Shown: positions 52,232 through 61,922, numbered from the stretch's first letter. The stretch: 64,000 bases of DNA from Syntrophaceae bacterium UBA6078 (GCA_002428735.1 DIXO01000059.1:1-64000); one strand, 5' to 3'. Numbers and translations: made by a program. The notes: generated from the sequence alone by a model not told the origin.

Positions 52232-52801
52232 ATGAACGAGGGGAAAGGTGCCGTCTTTCTTGACCGGGATGGAACCATCAATGAGGAGGTGGGGCACCTC
52301 GACTCTCTCGATAAATTAAAGGTATTTCCTGCCGCGTTCGATGCGGTGCGGATGATCAATGAGGCCGGGATGAGAGTGGTGGTGGTCACCAATCAGTCGG
52401 GGGTGGCAAGAGGGCTGTTCGACGAGGCATTTGTCGAGGAGGTTCATGAACGGATAAAGAAACTGTTTCTGGAACACGGGGCCGTGATCGACCGATTTTA
52501 TTACTGCCCGCATCATCCGACGGAGGGAGTCGGCCGATACCGGATCTCATGCGGATGCAGAAAACCCGAACCCGGGATGCTGATCCGGGCATCCGAAGAC
52601 CTCCATATCAATCTGCCTGCTTCCTACGTCGTGGGGGACTCGGCACGGGACATGGGGCTTGCGGACCGTACGGGAGCCACAGGAATACTGGTGAAAACAG
52701 GATATGGAAAGGACGTGGCATCTTCCGCGACAACCGCGGCGTATGTGGCGGAAGATATCCTGGGTGCGGCCGGATGGATACTGAAGGAGCGGGCCAGGTG
52801 A
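52232..52801 (+). CDS. gmhB: D-glycero-beta-D-manno-heptose-1,7-bisphosphate 7-phosphatase
   Basis: A 189-residue HAD phosphatase of the histidinol-phosphatase type. The catalytic motif is FLDRDGTINEEVG (about 8-20), followed by VTNQSGVARG, the zinc loop C-P-H-H...C-G-C (about 90-109) and VVGDSARDMG. It removes the 7-phosphate made by RfaE1 (37.9-38.9 kb), giving heptose-1-phosphate for ADP-heptose. It overlaps waaC by four bases (GTGA). Confidence 0.93.
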   Translation: MNEGKGAVFLDRDGTINEEVGHLDSLDKLKVFPAAFDAVRMINEAGMRVVVVTNQSGVARGLFDEAFVEEVHERIKKLFLEHGAVIDRFYYCPHHPTEGVGRYRISCGCRKPEPGMLIRASEDLHINLPASYVVGDSARDMGLADRTGATGILVKTGYGKDVASSATTAAYVAEDILGAAGWILKERAR

Positions 52802-53841
52802 ACATCCTTATCGTCAAGCTCAGCGCCATCGGGGACGTGGTGCATACCCTGCCGTCGCTGGCCGCGCTCAGAAAAGGATATCCTCACGCCCATATCACGT
52901 GGGTTATCGAGGAGGATTCGGCGGATATCATCGCGGGGCATCCCGCCCTCGACCGCGCCATTGTGTCGCGCCGAAAGGGCTGGTTGCGAAATCTCCGGCA
53001 TCTGCGCCATGTGAGGGAAACGATCAGCGATATTCGCGCATGTATCGCGACCCTCAGGGACAGGCGATACGATCTTGTTATCGATTTTCACGGACTCTTG
53101 AAAAGCGCTGTCGTGGTTCTCCTGAGCGGGGGGAAACGAAAGATCGGGTATGACAGCATGCAGGAACTGTCCGGGCTGTTCCTGACCGAAAAGGTCCATG
53201 AAGACATGGACAAGCACGCCGTGGATCGGTATCTGGACCTTGTGCGGCACCTGGGGGTGAATCCGGGTGCGCCGGAATTTTATATCCACAGAGACAATGG
53301 CAATCGCACGAGGGTAGAAGCTCTCCTGGCGGAACAGGGAATCAGCCCGCATGACCCGTTCGTTTCGATCAATCCCGTGGCCCTCTGGGACACAAAGATG
53401 TGGGATGACGGCAAGTGCGCGCAGCTGTGCGACCGGATCGTTGAAGAGTTGAAACTGCCGGTTGTCTTTACGGGCGGGAGGGACAGAAAACCCATAGAGC
53501 GTATCAGGAGCCGTATGCGGTTTCCCTCCCTGGATCTCTCCGGGAAGACCACCCTCAGAGACCTGGCGTATCTGTATGCGCTTTCGGCTCTTGTCGTCAC
53601 GACGGACAGCGGCCCCATGCATGTGGCCGCTGCCGTGGGAACGCCGACCGTGGCCCTGTTCGGGCCGACGGACCCGGCGAGAACGGGACCATATGGTCCG
53701 GGGCACACGGTTATCAGGGCGGGGCTGTCGTGCAGCCCCTGTTTCCTGAAGCGATGTGAAACAATGCGGTGCATGGAGGAGATCTCCGTGAAAGAGGTGT
53801 TTCAGGAGGTAGTCAAAAAAACAGGAGCGGCAATACAATGA
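52798..53841 (+). CDS. waaC: Lipopolysaccharide heptosyltransferase I
   Basis: A 347-residue GT9 enzyme that adds the first heptose to Kdo2-lipid A. It has ILIVKLSAIGDVVHTLPSL at the N-terminus, NPVALWDTKMWDD (about 185), FTGGRDRKPIE, and DSGPMHVAAAVGTPTVALFGPTDPARTGPYG. The start is a GTG overlapping the gmhB stop; the open frame continues upstream but is out of phase with any homology. It overlaps the pagL-like gene by four bases. Confidence 0.92.
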   Translation: MNILIVKLSAIGDVVHTLPSLAALRKGYPHAHITWVIEEDSADIIAGHPALDRAIVSRRKGWLRNLRHLRHVRETISDIRACIATLRDRRYDLVIDFHGLLKSAVVVLLSGGKRKIGYDSMQELSGLFLTEKVHEDMDKHAVDRYLDLVRHLGVNPGAPEFYIHRDNGNRTRVEALLAEQGISPHDPFVSINPVALWDTKMWDDGKCAQLCDRIVEELKLPVVFTGGRDRKPIERIRSRMRFPSLDLSGKTTLRDLAYLYALSALVVTTDSGPMHVAAAVGTPTVALFGPTDPARTGPYGPGHTVIRAGLSCSPCFLKRCETMRCMEEISVKEVFQEVVKKTGAAIQ

Positions 53842-54440
53842 ATTTCGTGAAGCAAACACAGAAGATCGTCGTGGCAGTCGTAGCGGTCATAGCAATCCTG
53901 GCCGTGAGCGGAAGGGCTGATGCCGAAAGCGGCTGGACGTGGCCCTCCGTATCGGAATCGGGGGTGGTCCTCGGGTATGGAGAAGGCACCATTTCGGAGG
54001 GGAAATACCGACCATTTCTCACGATATGGCATGTCGGCTTCAATCTGAAGGAATTTTCCTCGACACAATCAGAAGGCCGAAAGAATGCCCTCTCCCTTTT
54101 TCTGGAGCCGCAGATCAACCCGGCCTTTTCTCCCCGCACCGATGCGGAGTTCGGCGTTGGCATCGGGCTCCAGTATCGGCACTACCTGACGGAGAGATTG
54201 TCGGCCTTTATCATGGCGTCCGTCGGGCCCCACTGGATCACCCTGCAGACGACGGATCAGGAAAACGGTTTTATCTTTGCCGATACGGCCGGTGTGGGGG
54301 TATCCCTGCTGGTGACGGAGAAATCCTCTCTCGATCTGGGGATTCGAATCCGGCATCTCTCGAATGCCGGCATTGCAGAGCCCAACGGGGGGATAGATAC
54401 CTGGCTTGGCACGGTGGGCTATTCGGTCTTTTTCAGATGA
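53838..54440 (+). CDS. pagL: PagL-like lipid A 3-O-deacylase/acyloxyacyl hydrolase
   Basis: A 200-residue outer-membrane protein with a signal peptide (about 1-30, cleavage near ADA-ES) and an eight-strand barrel pattern. The PagL active-site segment is visible as RIRHLSNAGIAEPNGG (about 173-188), holding the His-x-Ser pair; the acid residue would follow. PagL removes the 3-O-linked chain of lipid A. It lies within the lipid A/heptose operon, overlapping waaC by four bases. The assignment rests on the HxSNAG motif, signal peptide and length. Confidence 0.78.
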   Translation: MNFVKQTQKIVVAVVAVIAILAVSGRADAESGWTWPSVSESGVVLGYGEGTISEGKYRPFLTIWHVGFNLKEFSSTQSEGRKNALSLFLEPQINPAFSPRTDAEFGVGIGLQYRHYLTERLSAFIMASVGPHWITLQTTDQENGFIFADTAGVGVSLLVTEKSSLDLGIRIRHLSNAGIAEPNGGIDTWLGTVGYSVFFR

Positions 54441-54511
54441 CGTGCTGTTTACATGGCGGCCCGTCGGTGGTATAGGGGCTGTCTCCACGAGGACGCCTGA
54501 GGAGGGGACGG

Positions 54512-54691
54512 ATGATGACGGTGAACAAAGATCTGCTGGATATCCTGGCATGCCCCCAGTGCAAAGGGGATCTTCACCTGAATGAGAACGAAACGGGACT
54601 GGTCTGCGAGGCGTGCAGGCTGTTGTACGAAATCAGGGACGGCATACCCATTATGCTGATAGATGAGGCGACCCCTCTGGAGTCGAGATAA
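54512..54691 (+). CDS. Trm112-family small zinc-binding protein
   Basis: A 59-residue protein starting MMTVNKDLLDILACPQCKG, with a second zinc knuckle LVCEACRLLYEIRDGIPIML. This is the bacterial Trm112/UPF0434 (YcaR-like) fold. A strong GGAGGGG precedes the start. The paired CPxC and CxxC motifs should bind one zinc ion. In E. coli ycaR also neighbours lipid A genes (msbA-lpxK-ycaR-kdsB), which matches the context here. The function is unknown. Confidence 0.88.
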   Translation: MMTVNKDLLDILACPQCKGDLHLNENETGLVCEACRLLYEIRDGIPIMLIDEATPLESR

Positions 54692-54813
54692 TTGTGAGTT
54701 CGCGGATACAAGGAAAAGAAGGGTTGACCCGGCGGCGTGGTAGCGGGCAGATAGGGATTGTGTAACCGAGACATACAGTCCGCCGCCGCGGTTCAGGATA
54801 TCAGGGATCAGGA

Positions 54814-56541
54814 ATGAACGAATTCAAGCGTATTTTACGGCTGGCACGGCCCCATATACCGAAATTTCTCCTTGCCATGCTGTGCATGCTTGCCGTGGGC
54901 GCTACGACGTCGGCGCTGGCCTTTCTCGTCAAACCAGCCCTGGACGAGATATTCCTGGCAAAAAACATGGCCATGCTCAAGTGGATTCCGCTCGTCGTCA
55001 TCGCCATGTATTTCATCAAAGGCGCCTGCAGCTACGGTCAGACGGTTCTCATGAACTTCATTGGCCAGCGGGTAGTGACCGATCTGAGGAGTGATCTCTA
55101 CAACCATATTCAGAGGCAGTCCCTCTCCTTTTTCAACAAGAACCCGACCGGGGTGCTGATGTCGCGCATTACCAACGATGTCAACCTGATCCAGGGGGCG
55201 GTTTCGGAGGCCGTATCGAGTCTCTTCAAAGATTCCTTTACCCTCGTGGGGCTCATCTTCGTCATATTTTACCGCGACTGGAAATTGGCCATCGTCGCCG
55301 CTTTTGTCTTCCCGCTCACCATCTATCCCATCGCCAAATTCGGAGAGAAGATGAGAAAAGTTGCCACCGGCACCCAGGTGACCATGGGGAGCCTGACGAG
55401 CATGCTCCAGGAAACGATATCGGGGACGCGCATCGTCAAGGCCTTCGGCATGGAGGCCTATGAGGGGAAAAGGTTTTCCCGGGAGAACGAAGATCTTTTC
55501 AGGCTGTTCATGAAATCGGTGTCCATCCGGGCCATCTCCTCCCCCTTTATGGAGTTTCTGGGCGGGCTGGGAATCGCCGCGATCGTCTTTTACGGGGGGT
55601 ACCAGGTCATACAGGGGAGCTCCACGCCGGGGACCTTTTTCTCCTTTCTCACCGCGCTGATCATGCTCTACGAACCGGTGAAGAGACTCACGAACATCAA
55701 CAACACCATCCAGCAGGGGATATCGGCGGCCACGAGGGTCTTCGATATCATGGACAGGACGCCGGAAATACGCAACAAAGAGGGGGCAATCGACCTGCCC
55801 CGCATTGCGCGGGGAATCGAAATCAGGGATGTTACCTTCCGCTATGATGACGAGCCGGTCCTCAAACATATCAATCTCCATGTCAGGGCGGGGGAGGTGG
55901 TGGCCTTCGTGGGAATGAGCGGCGGTGGGAAGACGACCCTGGTCAATCTGATACCGCGCTTCTATGATGTGACTGAAGGGCAGATCCTGATCGACGGCCA
56001 CGACATCCGTGATGTTACCATGGAATCGCTGCGGGAGCAGATCGGAATCGTCACGCAGCAGACGATCCTCTTCAATGACACGGTCAGGAACAACATCGCC
56101 TACGGGGATATACAGAAAAGCGAAGAAGAGATCATCAATGCCGCAAAGGCGGCCAACGCATACCACTTTATCCAAAACCTGCCCAGCCGATTCGGCACGA
56201 TCATCGGAGAACAGGGTGCGCGCCTGTCGGGAGGAGAAAAGCAGCGTCTCTCCATCGCGCGCGCACTGCTGAAGGATGCCCCCATCCTTATCCTCGATGA
56301 GGCGACATCGTCGCTCGATACGGAATCGGAGATGGAGGTGCAGGGGGCCCTCGAAAATCTCATGAAGGGGAGAACGACTCTGGTGATTGCCCATCGGCTT
56401 TCGACGATCAGCCACGCTGACCGCATTATCGTCCTTGTTGCTGGAGAAATCGTCGAAGAGGGGACCCACGAATCGCTGCTCGCGGAAAAAGGCGAATATT
56501 TCAAGCTGTATAACATGCAGTTCAAGGACAACAATCTGTAA
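54814..56541 (+). CDS. msbA: Lipid A export ABC transporter MsbA
   Basis: A 575-residue fused exporter half: six membrane helices (about 1-320) and an ATPase domain (about 335-575). It has Walker A GMSGGGKTTLV (about 373), signature LSGGEKQRL, Walker B ILILDEATSSLD and switch IAHRLST. It flips core-lipid A from the cytoplasmic to the periplasmic side of the inner membrane, completing the pathway encoded upstream. The start at 54814 gives the standard family N-terminus. Confidence 0.93.
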   Translation: MNEFKRILRLARPHIPKFLLAMLCMLAVGATTSALAFLVKPALDEIFLAKNMAMLKWIPLVVIAMYFIKGACSYGQTVLMNFIGQRVVTDLRSDLYNHIQRQSLSFFNKNPTGVLMSRITNDVNLIQGAVSEAVSSLFKDSFTLVGLIFVIFYRDWKLAIVAAFVFPLTIYPIAKFGEKMRKVATGTQVTMGSLTSMLQETISGTRIVKAFGMEAYEGKRFSRENEDLFRLFMKSVSIRAISSPFMEFLGGLGIAAIVFYGGYQVIQGSSTPGTFFSFLTALIMLYEPVKRLTNINNTIQQGISAATRVFDIMDRTPEIRNKEGAIDLPRIARGIEIRDVTFRYDDEPVLKHINLHVRAGEVVAFVGMSGGGKTTLVNLIPRFYDVTEGQILIDGHDIRDVTMESLREQIGIVTQQTILFNDTVRNNIAYGDIQKSEEEIINAAKAANAYHFIQNLPSRFGTIIGEQGARLSGGEKQRLSIARALLKDAPILILDEATSSLDTESEMEVQGALENLMKGRTTLVIAHRLSTISHADRIIVLVAGEIVEEGTHESLLAEKGEYFKLYNMQFKDNNL

Positions 56542-57536
56542 TGCCGCATCTAGAGACACCGCCAATATCCATCGAGAACATCACCGATACTCTGTACCGC
56601 ATAACCCTCCCCATGCCCTTTCGTCTCCGCCCTGTCAATGTTGCCGCCCTTGTGCATGAAAGGGGCGTTACCCTTTTCGACACGGGTATGAATATGGGCC
56701 GTGCCTTCCCGGCCCTTGAAGGTTCTCTTAACAAAATTGGTCGGTCGATTGAAGATATAGACCACATCTTTATCACCCATTGTCATGCCGATCACTGCGG
56801 CCTGGCCGGAAAGATCAAGGCGATCTCCGGGGCGGCCATCCACATGCCGGAGAGCGGCCGGCAGATTCTCCGCGATAATCACGATCACGCGCGGTTGGCC
56901 GACCGGGTCAGAAAATTCTATATGGCGCAGGGGATGGCTGAAGATACGGTCAATACGTATCTGATCTTTCTTCGATATTTCAGACAGGCAACGGTCCCTT
57001 TTGAGGTGGACGAGTGCCTGGCGCCGCATACGAAATATGCGATGGGCGGCACGGAGTTTGAGGCAGTCCCGACCCCCGGCCACGCCCGTGACCACGTCTC
57101 TTATTTTTTCCCCAACGAGGGGGTACTCCTCTCCGGAGACCATCTACTGCCGGCGAATAATTGCAATCTCCGTCCGGATCTGTTCTGTTCCGATTTTCGT
57201 CCCGCCCAGGCCATGCTTGACTCTCTGGCTCGTGTGGAAAGTCTTCCCGTGACGCGGGTCGTGCCGGCCCACGGGGATTCCTTTTCGAACCTGGCGCCGG
57301 TGGCCGCGGAGATGAAAAGGAACTATGGAGAAAAAAGAAGACGGATCCGTTCGATACTCCGGAAAGAGCCCGGAACAGCAGCCCGGATATCCGAGGAACT
57401 GTTCGGCGGGAATCTGCCCGGCTTCGATGGATTTCTCGCCCTGAACGAGACGTATGCGCACCTGATGGAATTGAGGCACGAGGGGATGATCAGGGAATCC
57501 AAGAACAATCGATACATTGTATACGAGGCAGCGTAA
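56541..57536 (+). CDS. Metallo-beta-lactamase-fold hydrolase
   Basis: A 331-residue protein. The metal-binding motif H-x-H-x-D-H is present as HCHADHCG (about 75-82), with later ligands in TPGHARDHVSYFF and SGDHLLP, and a C-terminal VPAHGDSF. The last 80 residues look like a winged-helix extension (ARISEELFGGNLPGF...ELRHEGMI). This type matches RNase J/Z-unrelated MBL enzymes such as LACTB2-like or glyoxalase-like hydrolases. Its ATG shares the final A of the msbA stop, so it is co-transcribed. The substrate is unknown. Confidence 0.82.
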   Translation: MPHLETPPISIENITDTLYRITLPMPFRLRPVNVAALVHERGVTLFDTGMNMGRAFPALEGSLNKIGRSIEDIDHIFITHCHADHCGLAGKIKAISGAAIHMPESGRQILRDNHDHARLADRVRKFYMAQGMAEDTVNTYLIFLRYFRQATVPFEVDECLAPHTKYAMGGTEFEAVPTPGHARDHVSYFFPNEGVLLSGDHLLPANNCNLRPDLFCSDFRPAQAMLDSLARVESLPVTRVVPAHGDSFSNLAPVAAEMKRNYGEKRRRIRSILRKEPGTAARISEELFGGNLPGFDGFLALNETYAHLMELRHEGMIRESKNNRYIVYEAA

Positions 57537-57580
57537 TAGTGGCATCGGGTCTCGCTCCAACACACCGCTTTTTGTTGCCT

Positions 57581-57589
57581 TGCTATAAT
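57581..57589 (+). promoter_or_regulatory. Extended -10 promoter of the glycan gene cluster
   Basis: TGCTATAAT (57581-57589) is a perfect extended -10 box in the gap after the MBL gene. No good -35 is present. Initiation near 57596 would leave about 50 bases of leader before the ATG at 57647, and only nine before the ATG at 57605. Confidence 0.5.
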
Positions 57590-57646
57590 CGACATCTCTG
57601 ACGGATGCCTCTCGGTGACGGATCTTTGGGTACTATCGGTAAGACC

Positions 57647-58765
57647 ATGGAAGTGATACAAAAGGGCAATATAAAATTCGGAAGAAATCCATCTCGAATC
57701 CTCCTTATACAGCTGGGTGATATCGGCGATATCGTGTGGGCCACTCCCACGTTTCGGGCCGTCGGAGAGGCATACCCCCAGGCGGAGGTATCGCTTCTCC
57801 TGAGGGAAGGTCTGGGCTCTCTTGTGCAAGCGGATCCATATATCCACAGAATCTTTGAGATCCCGCGACACGAAGGGAATGTCTTGCAGAAAGCGCAACG
57901 ACAAGTCGATCTCATCAGAGCACTGCGCAGGGAACGGTTTGATCTGGTCATCGACCTGCGTCTGGATGACCGGGGCGCCTTTATGGCGCTGCTGACGGGA
58001 GCTCCCCGAAGGGTTTCTCTTATCGATCGCACGGCGGTGTGGCGGAACCGTCTCTTTACGCATCTCGTTGACCCACCGCCTGCTCCTCGGAGAATCTATG
58101 GGGCGGCGGAACAGTCGCTCCAGATTGTCAGGGGAGTGGGTGTAAAAACAAGGGATGCCACGCCGAAGCTGTGGGTCGATGATGAGACAGCGGGGACCGT
58201 AAGATGTCTGCTTGACCGGGAAGGGATATCGGCGATGGAGCGATGGATCTCGATCAATCCCTTTGCCAGATGGCCTTACAAGGAATGGGATGACGAAAAG
58301 TGGATACGTCTCGTCGACTGGCTCTGGGAAGAACATACATTCGCCGTGGTTATTGTAGGGTCTTCGCAAGAGCGGGAGCGGGCTGCGTGTATTAAAGAAA
58401 AGAGCCGGGGCACGGTCTTCAATCTTGCCGGGAGAACTACCCTGGGGGAACTGGTCGGGGTGCTCGGTGCAAGCAGTCTCCACATCGGGGTGGACAGCGC
58501 AGCCCCGCATATTGCCGCGGCGGTGGACACCCCCACGATAACCATCTACGGCCCTTCCGACTGGCTGGACTGGGCGCCCCAGGGGGCGGACCATGCCGTT
58601 ATTGCCCCTGATCGCGAGTGCGCCCCATGTCATCAGAAGGGGTGTGACGGGAGCGGCAGGAGTGCATGTCTCGAAGAACTGGCGGTCGAGAGAGTCAGGG
58701 AAAAGATACAAGAATGCCTGGCCGGAGGCATCATGCGAGTACACCAAGGGGCGCATAACGGATGA
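57647..58765 (+). CDS. Glycosyltransferase family 9 (heptosyltransferase-like)
   Basis: A 372-residue GT9 enzyme. Near the N-terminus it has RILLIQLGDIGDIVWATPTF, then DLVIDLRLDDRG, the donor loop INPFARWPYKEWD (about 205-217), and DSAAPHIAAAVDTPTITIYGPSDWLDW. The C-terminal CAPCHQKGCDGSGRSACLEEL resembles WaaF/WaaC. It is a third heptosyltransferase-type gene in the window, outside the core operon, and may act in outer-core or surface-glycan assembly. ATG 57647 is chosen because of the promoter position; 57605 is the alternative. Confidence 0.85.
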   Translation: MEVIQKGNIKFGRNPSRILLIQLGDIGDIVWATPTFRAVGEAYPQAEVSLLLREGLGSLVQADPYIHRIFEIPRHEGNVLQKAQRQVDLIRALRRERFDLVIDLRLDDRGAFMALLTGAPRRVSLIDRTAVWRNRLFTHLVDPPPAPRRIYGAAEQSLQIVRGVGVKTRDATPKLWVDDETAGTVRCLLDREGISAMERWISINPFARWPYKEWDDEKWIRLVDWLWEEHTFAVVIVGSSQERERAACIKEKSRGTVFNLAGRTTLGELVGVLGASSLHIGVDSAAPHIAAAVDTPTITIYGPSDWLDWAPQGADHAVIAPDRECAPCHQKGCDGSGRSACLEELAVERVREKIQECLAGGIMRVHQGAHNG

Positions 58766-59693
58766 GGAAGATCGTGATCGGCATACCGGTCTTGGACAAC
58801 ATAGAGATCACCAGGGCGTGTCTGAAACACCTGTACGGGAATACCAGGATTATTTGGAGGTTTCCGTCCTGATCGTCGATAACGGGTCGAAATCTCATGT
58901 AGAGGATATTTTCCGGCGGGAGTTTCAGGAGCCGGCATTCGCCACCTACTATCTGAGAAATGCGGAGAACCGGGGCGTGGCGGCCGCGTGGAACCAGATT
59001 CTCAGGTTTGCCCCGGAGCACACATCCGGCCGTTCCTTGTATTATGATTACTACGTTATCGCGAATAACGACGCCCTGTTCGGTGATGACTGGCTGCAGC
59101 CGCTGGTGGAGGCGATGGAGGCCGACGCGGGAATCGGCTGGATTTCCGCCATGGAAAACGGTTCTGCCGTGCTGGATGAGCTGGTGGAGGCCCATGCGCG
59201 CTCAAAGGACTATCGTGTGGATCCCCGGAAGCCCTACACGACGGAGATCATTCATGAGAGCCTGGTGCAGATCTATGGAAAATGGGGAGGGCATGCGTCA
59301 TTCTGCCGGCTCGTCCGGGACAAGGGGCTTCCTCTCTTCATCCCCTTCCGGGGAGAGGGACGCTCGGCCGTCTGCTTCATGGTACGGCCGGCGATGATCG
59401 CACAGATCGGTTTCTTCGATGAGGACTATTCTCCGATCGGCCTCGCGGAGGACCTGGAATATTTTCTGCGAATGGAGCGGGTCTTGATGCCCGCGGGGCT
59501 GACCGATGAGATCTATCCCGAGGATGCCAAGTGGAAGAGCGGTTTCTGCGGCGGGAGCGTGGTGCACCACAACTGGTGCAGCACCCGCCAGGGCCCCCGC
59601 TTCGATGGTCGAAAATGGGACAGGATGCGGGAGAAGCACTGGAAGGCCAAGTTCGGAAAATCACGGAAGTACTACACGAAGCTCTTGCCGTAG
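58762..59693 (+). pseudogene. Glycosyltransferase family 2, frameshifted
   Basis: A GT2 gene broken by one frameshift. Reading from ATG 58762 gives MRKIVIGIPVLDNIEITRACLKHLYG, the normal GT2 first strand and helix, then a stop at 58873. The rest continues in another frame: DYLEVSVLIVDNGSKSHV, NAENRGVAAAWNQ, IANNDALFG (DxD-like site), FFDEDYSPIGLAEDLEYFLRM with the ED base, and KSGFCGGSVVHHNW. One extra G at the run GGG (58837-58839) would join both parts. It could be a true mutation, programmed slippage or an assembly error. The restored protein is about 310 residues. It overlaps the GT9 gene by four bases. Confidence 0.85.
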
Positions 59694-59716
59694 AGCAATC
59701 CCGGCTGAAGGATGAT

Positions 59717-60889
59717 ATGAAAAAGATTGCGCTTGCCATGGAACAATTCAGCCGCTATGCAGGGGGAGCGGAATCGTACGCTGTCTCTCTGGCCACCACC
59801 CTGGCAGCGAAGGGATGGGAGGTGCATCTCTTCGGAGAGGCTTGGGACGGCGACCCCGAAGCGGCGATCTTTCACCGGATCTCCATCCCGCGGTTTCTCC
59901 CCGTGTGGCTCAAGATCGCACTCTTCGCCCTGAAGCATGAAAAGGCGGTGCGGGATCGGGGATTTGATGTGATCGTGGGGTTCGGCAACACGGTCTATAT
60001 GAACGTGTATCAGAGCCATGGGGGAGTCCACAGGCTCTCCACGGAGCGGAAGGCGTATTCGGAGCGCCGTGCCATGAGGAGGATGATCAAAAGGATGATG
60101 ATCCTGCTGTCACCCAAACAGTGGATGAGGGCCTGGATCGAATCGGCCCCCTTCCGCATTGATCCGAAGCCGGAGATCGTGGCGATCTCCGACATGATAA
60201 GGCGTGATATGGAATCCTCTTTCCGGGTGGACGGGAGGCGGATCCACGTGGTGTATAACGGGGTGGATACCTCCCGGTACAATACGGGCCTGCGGGATAC
60301 GCTGCGGGGGGTCGCTCGGAAACAGCTCGGTGTGCGGGAAGACGAGGTGATCTTCCTTTTTGTCTCGTACGATCTGAAGAAGAAGGGAATAGAGCCGCTG
60401 GTGGAGGCGGCATCCCAGCTCAAACACCGGGGGCATGACCGTTTCCGGGTCATCATTGTCGGCGGTGAGCCCTCCGGATTCCTTGCGCGGCGGATCAGGC
60501 GTCTCCGCCTCGAAGATACGATCCTGTTCACGGGACCGGTCCGTTCCATGGATCCGTATTACGCGGACAGCGATGTGTTTGTGCTGCCGACCTATTACGA
60601 TGCATGTTCCCTCGTTGTAATCGAAGCGATGGCATGCGGCCTCCCGCCGATTACGACGACGGCCAACGGGGCCGCCGGGATCATCACCGACGGGCGGGAC
60701 GGCTTCGTGATCGCGCACCCCCCTGAATCGTCGGATCTGGTGGAAACGATGCAGGTGTTTTTTGATGAAGAGAAACGACGGCAGATGTCTCAGGAGGCGG
60801 CACGAACGGGACACCGCTATTCGTTGCGGAAGAATCATCGGGAGATGATCAGGATTTTTGATGATGTTGCGGCTCCCAAACCCCAGTGA
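59717..60889 (+). CDS. Glycosyltransferase family 4 (WaaG-like)
   Basis: A 390-residue GT-B enzyme. It has an acceptor-side motif FSRYAGGAESYAVSLA (about 11-26), VYQSHGGVHRLS, and the inter-domain VVYNGVDTSRY (about 182-192). The donor-side motif is LPTYYDACSLVVIEAMACGLPPITTTANGA, with the E-x7-E equivalent. SHGG and YNGVD resemble the LPS glucosyltransferase WaaG. Start 59717 follows AAGGA; the upstream continuation is the GT2 shadow. It is 23 bases after the GT2 gene. Confidence 0.87.
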   Translation: MKKIALAMEQFSRYAGGAESYAVSLATTLAAKGWEVHLFGEAWDGDPEAAIFHRISIPRFLPVWLKIALFALKHEKAVRDRGFDVIVGFGNTVYMNVYQSHGGVHRLSTERKAYSERRAMRRMIKRMMILLSPKQWMRAWIESAPFRIDPKPEIVAISDMIRRDMESSFRVDGRRIHVVYNGVDTSRYNTGLRDTLRGVARKQLGVREDEVIFLFVSYDLKKKGIEPLVEAASQLKHRGHDRFRVIIVGGEPSGFLARRIRRLRLEDTILFTGPVRSMDPYYADSDVFVLPTYYDACSLVVIEAMACGLPPITTTANGAAGIITDGRDGFVIAHPPESSDLVETMQVFFDEEKRRQMSQEAARTGHRYSLRKNHREMIRIFDDVAAPKPQ

Positions 60890-61140
60890 GCCGGAGATGG
60901 AACTGGAGTTAATATACTTTTAATTTCGGCATGTTGCCATGAAAGTACCGCGTGCGGGATGATCAGATCGTGGCGGCAATTCAGGAAGAACTTTTTCTAA
61001 ATATAAGCCCTCCTTTTCCCTACTGATTATTTGTTGGAGGCGTGTAATCCCGTTTATTCTATCTGTATTTGTCATCCTTTTTACCTGTCTGCCTGTTATC
61101 CGCTCATTGCCAATGAGGTACATAGAGTAGTTGACTGGCG

Positions 61141-61869
61141 CTACTTTTTTCTTGCAAGAATATGGTAGCCAAAGCATAAAAGTTCGGAAGAACCGTTGTC
61201 TGCCATGCTGAAGCGTTGTAGCATCCTTAGGATGACAAAGATGCTCAGTCTTTCAAGGAGTCCCGGTTTTTTTTGTGAATATCGTTTAGAAATAGACTCT
61301 ATCCTGTCTATCTCCTGCGCGATAAATTCAAAGAAATTTCCATTAGGAGCCATTTTTATAATATTGAATCCCTGTGCTGTCAAATGTGTTTCATACCAGT
61401 ACTTGTTAAACCCGGTACTGAAGTGGTAGGGAGAAAAGTGTGTTAGTGAGCAGAAGGGAGCGGTTAGAATCAAGTGTCCCTTTGATTTGAGTAGACGCGA
61501 GAATTCTTTTATGGCTCGATCGGGTTGGGGTAAATGCTCCAGAACTTCTATACACATGATTGCATCAAAGGAGGCATCGGGTTCCGGAATCGCCGTAATG
61601 TCGCTCACGATATCCAAGGTTCCATAATCAAACGTTTGTGTTTGTAATCCGGCCGCATCTCCTTGCCCGTCATATTGCCCGAAGTCTTGGGAGACATAAT
61701 CCAAGTGTCCACAGAATATTCTGTACAGTTGGGTTCCAGCACCTGCGTCCAGTATTCTGCTCCTGTTCGGAAGGGCGCGAAGCGTTTTTTCCAACCAACG
61801 TTCACGGGAAGCCTCATTGTTTTTCCCAACTGACGGCCGAACGGATTTTAAAAGGGTTTTTATGCTCAT
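61141..61869 (-). CDS. Class I SAM-dependent methyltransferase
   Basis: A 242-residue methyltransferase. Motif I is ILDAGAGTQLY (about 38-48). The Asp/Ser region is IVSDITAIPEPDASFDAIMCIEVLEHLPQPDRAIKEFSRLLK, typical of Methyltransf_11/UbiE-like enzymes, followed by GHLILTAPF. It is AT-richer than the LPS block. The direction reverses here: this and the next genes run leftward, convergent with the GT4 gene. The context suggests glycan or lipid-linked sugar methylation, which is an inference. The 250 bases between this gene and the GT4 gene hold no convincing gene. Confidence 0.85.
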   Translation of the reverse strand: MSIKTLLKSVRPSVGKNNEASRERWLEKTLRALPNRSRILDAGAGTQLYRIFCGHLDYVSQDFGQYDGQGDAAGLQTQTFDYGTLDIVSDITAIPEPDASFDAIMCIEVLEHLPQPDRAIKEFSRLLKSKGHLILTAPFCSLTHFSPYHFSTGFNKYWYETHLTAQGFNIIKMAPNGNFFEFIAQEIDRIESISKRYSQKKPGLLERLSIFVILRMLQRFSMADNGSSELLCFGYHILARKK

Positions 61870-61922
61870 TTATCTCCTTATGAGGTTACGGCTGACGGAC
61901 GATGGCCATATTTATTCCATCA

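Noticed and set aside
60920..61177. 85-codon minus-strand frame between the GT4 and methyltransferase genes
   Set aside because: It overlaps the methyltransferase 3' end, and has no ribosome binding site or motif.
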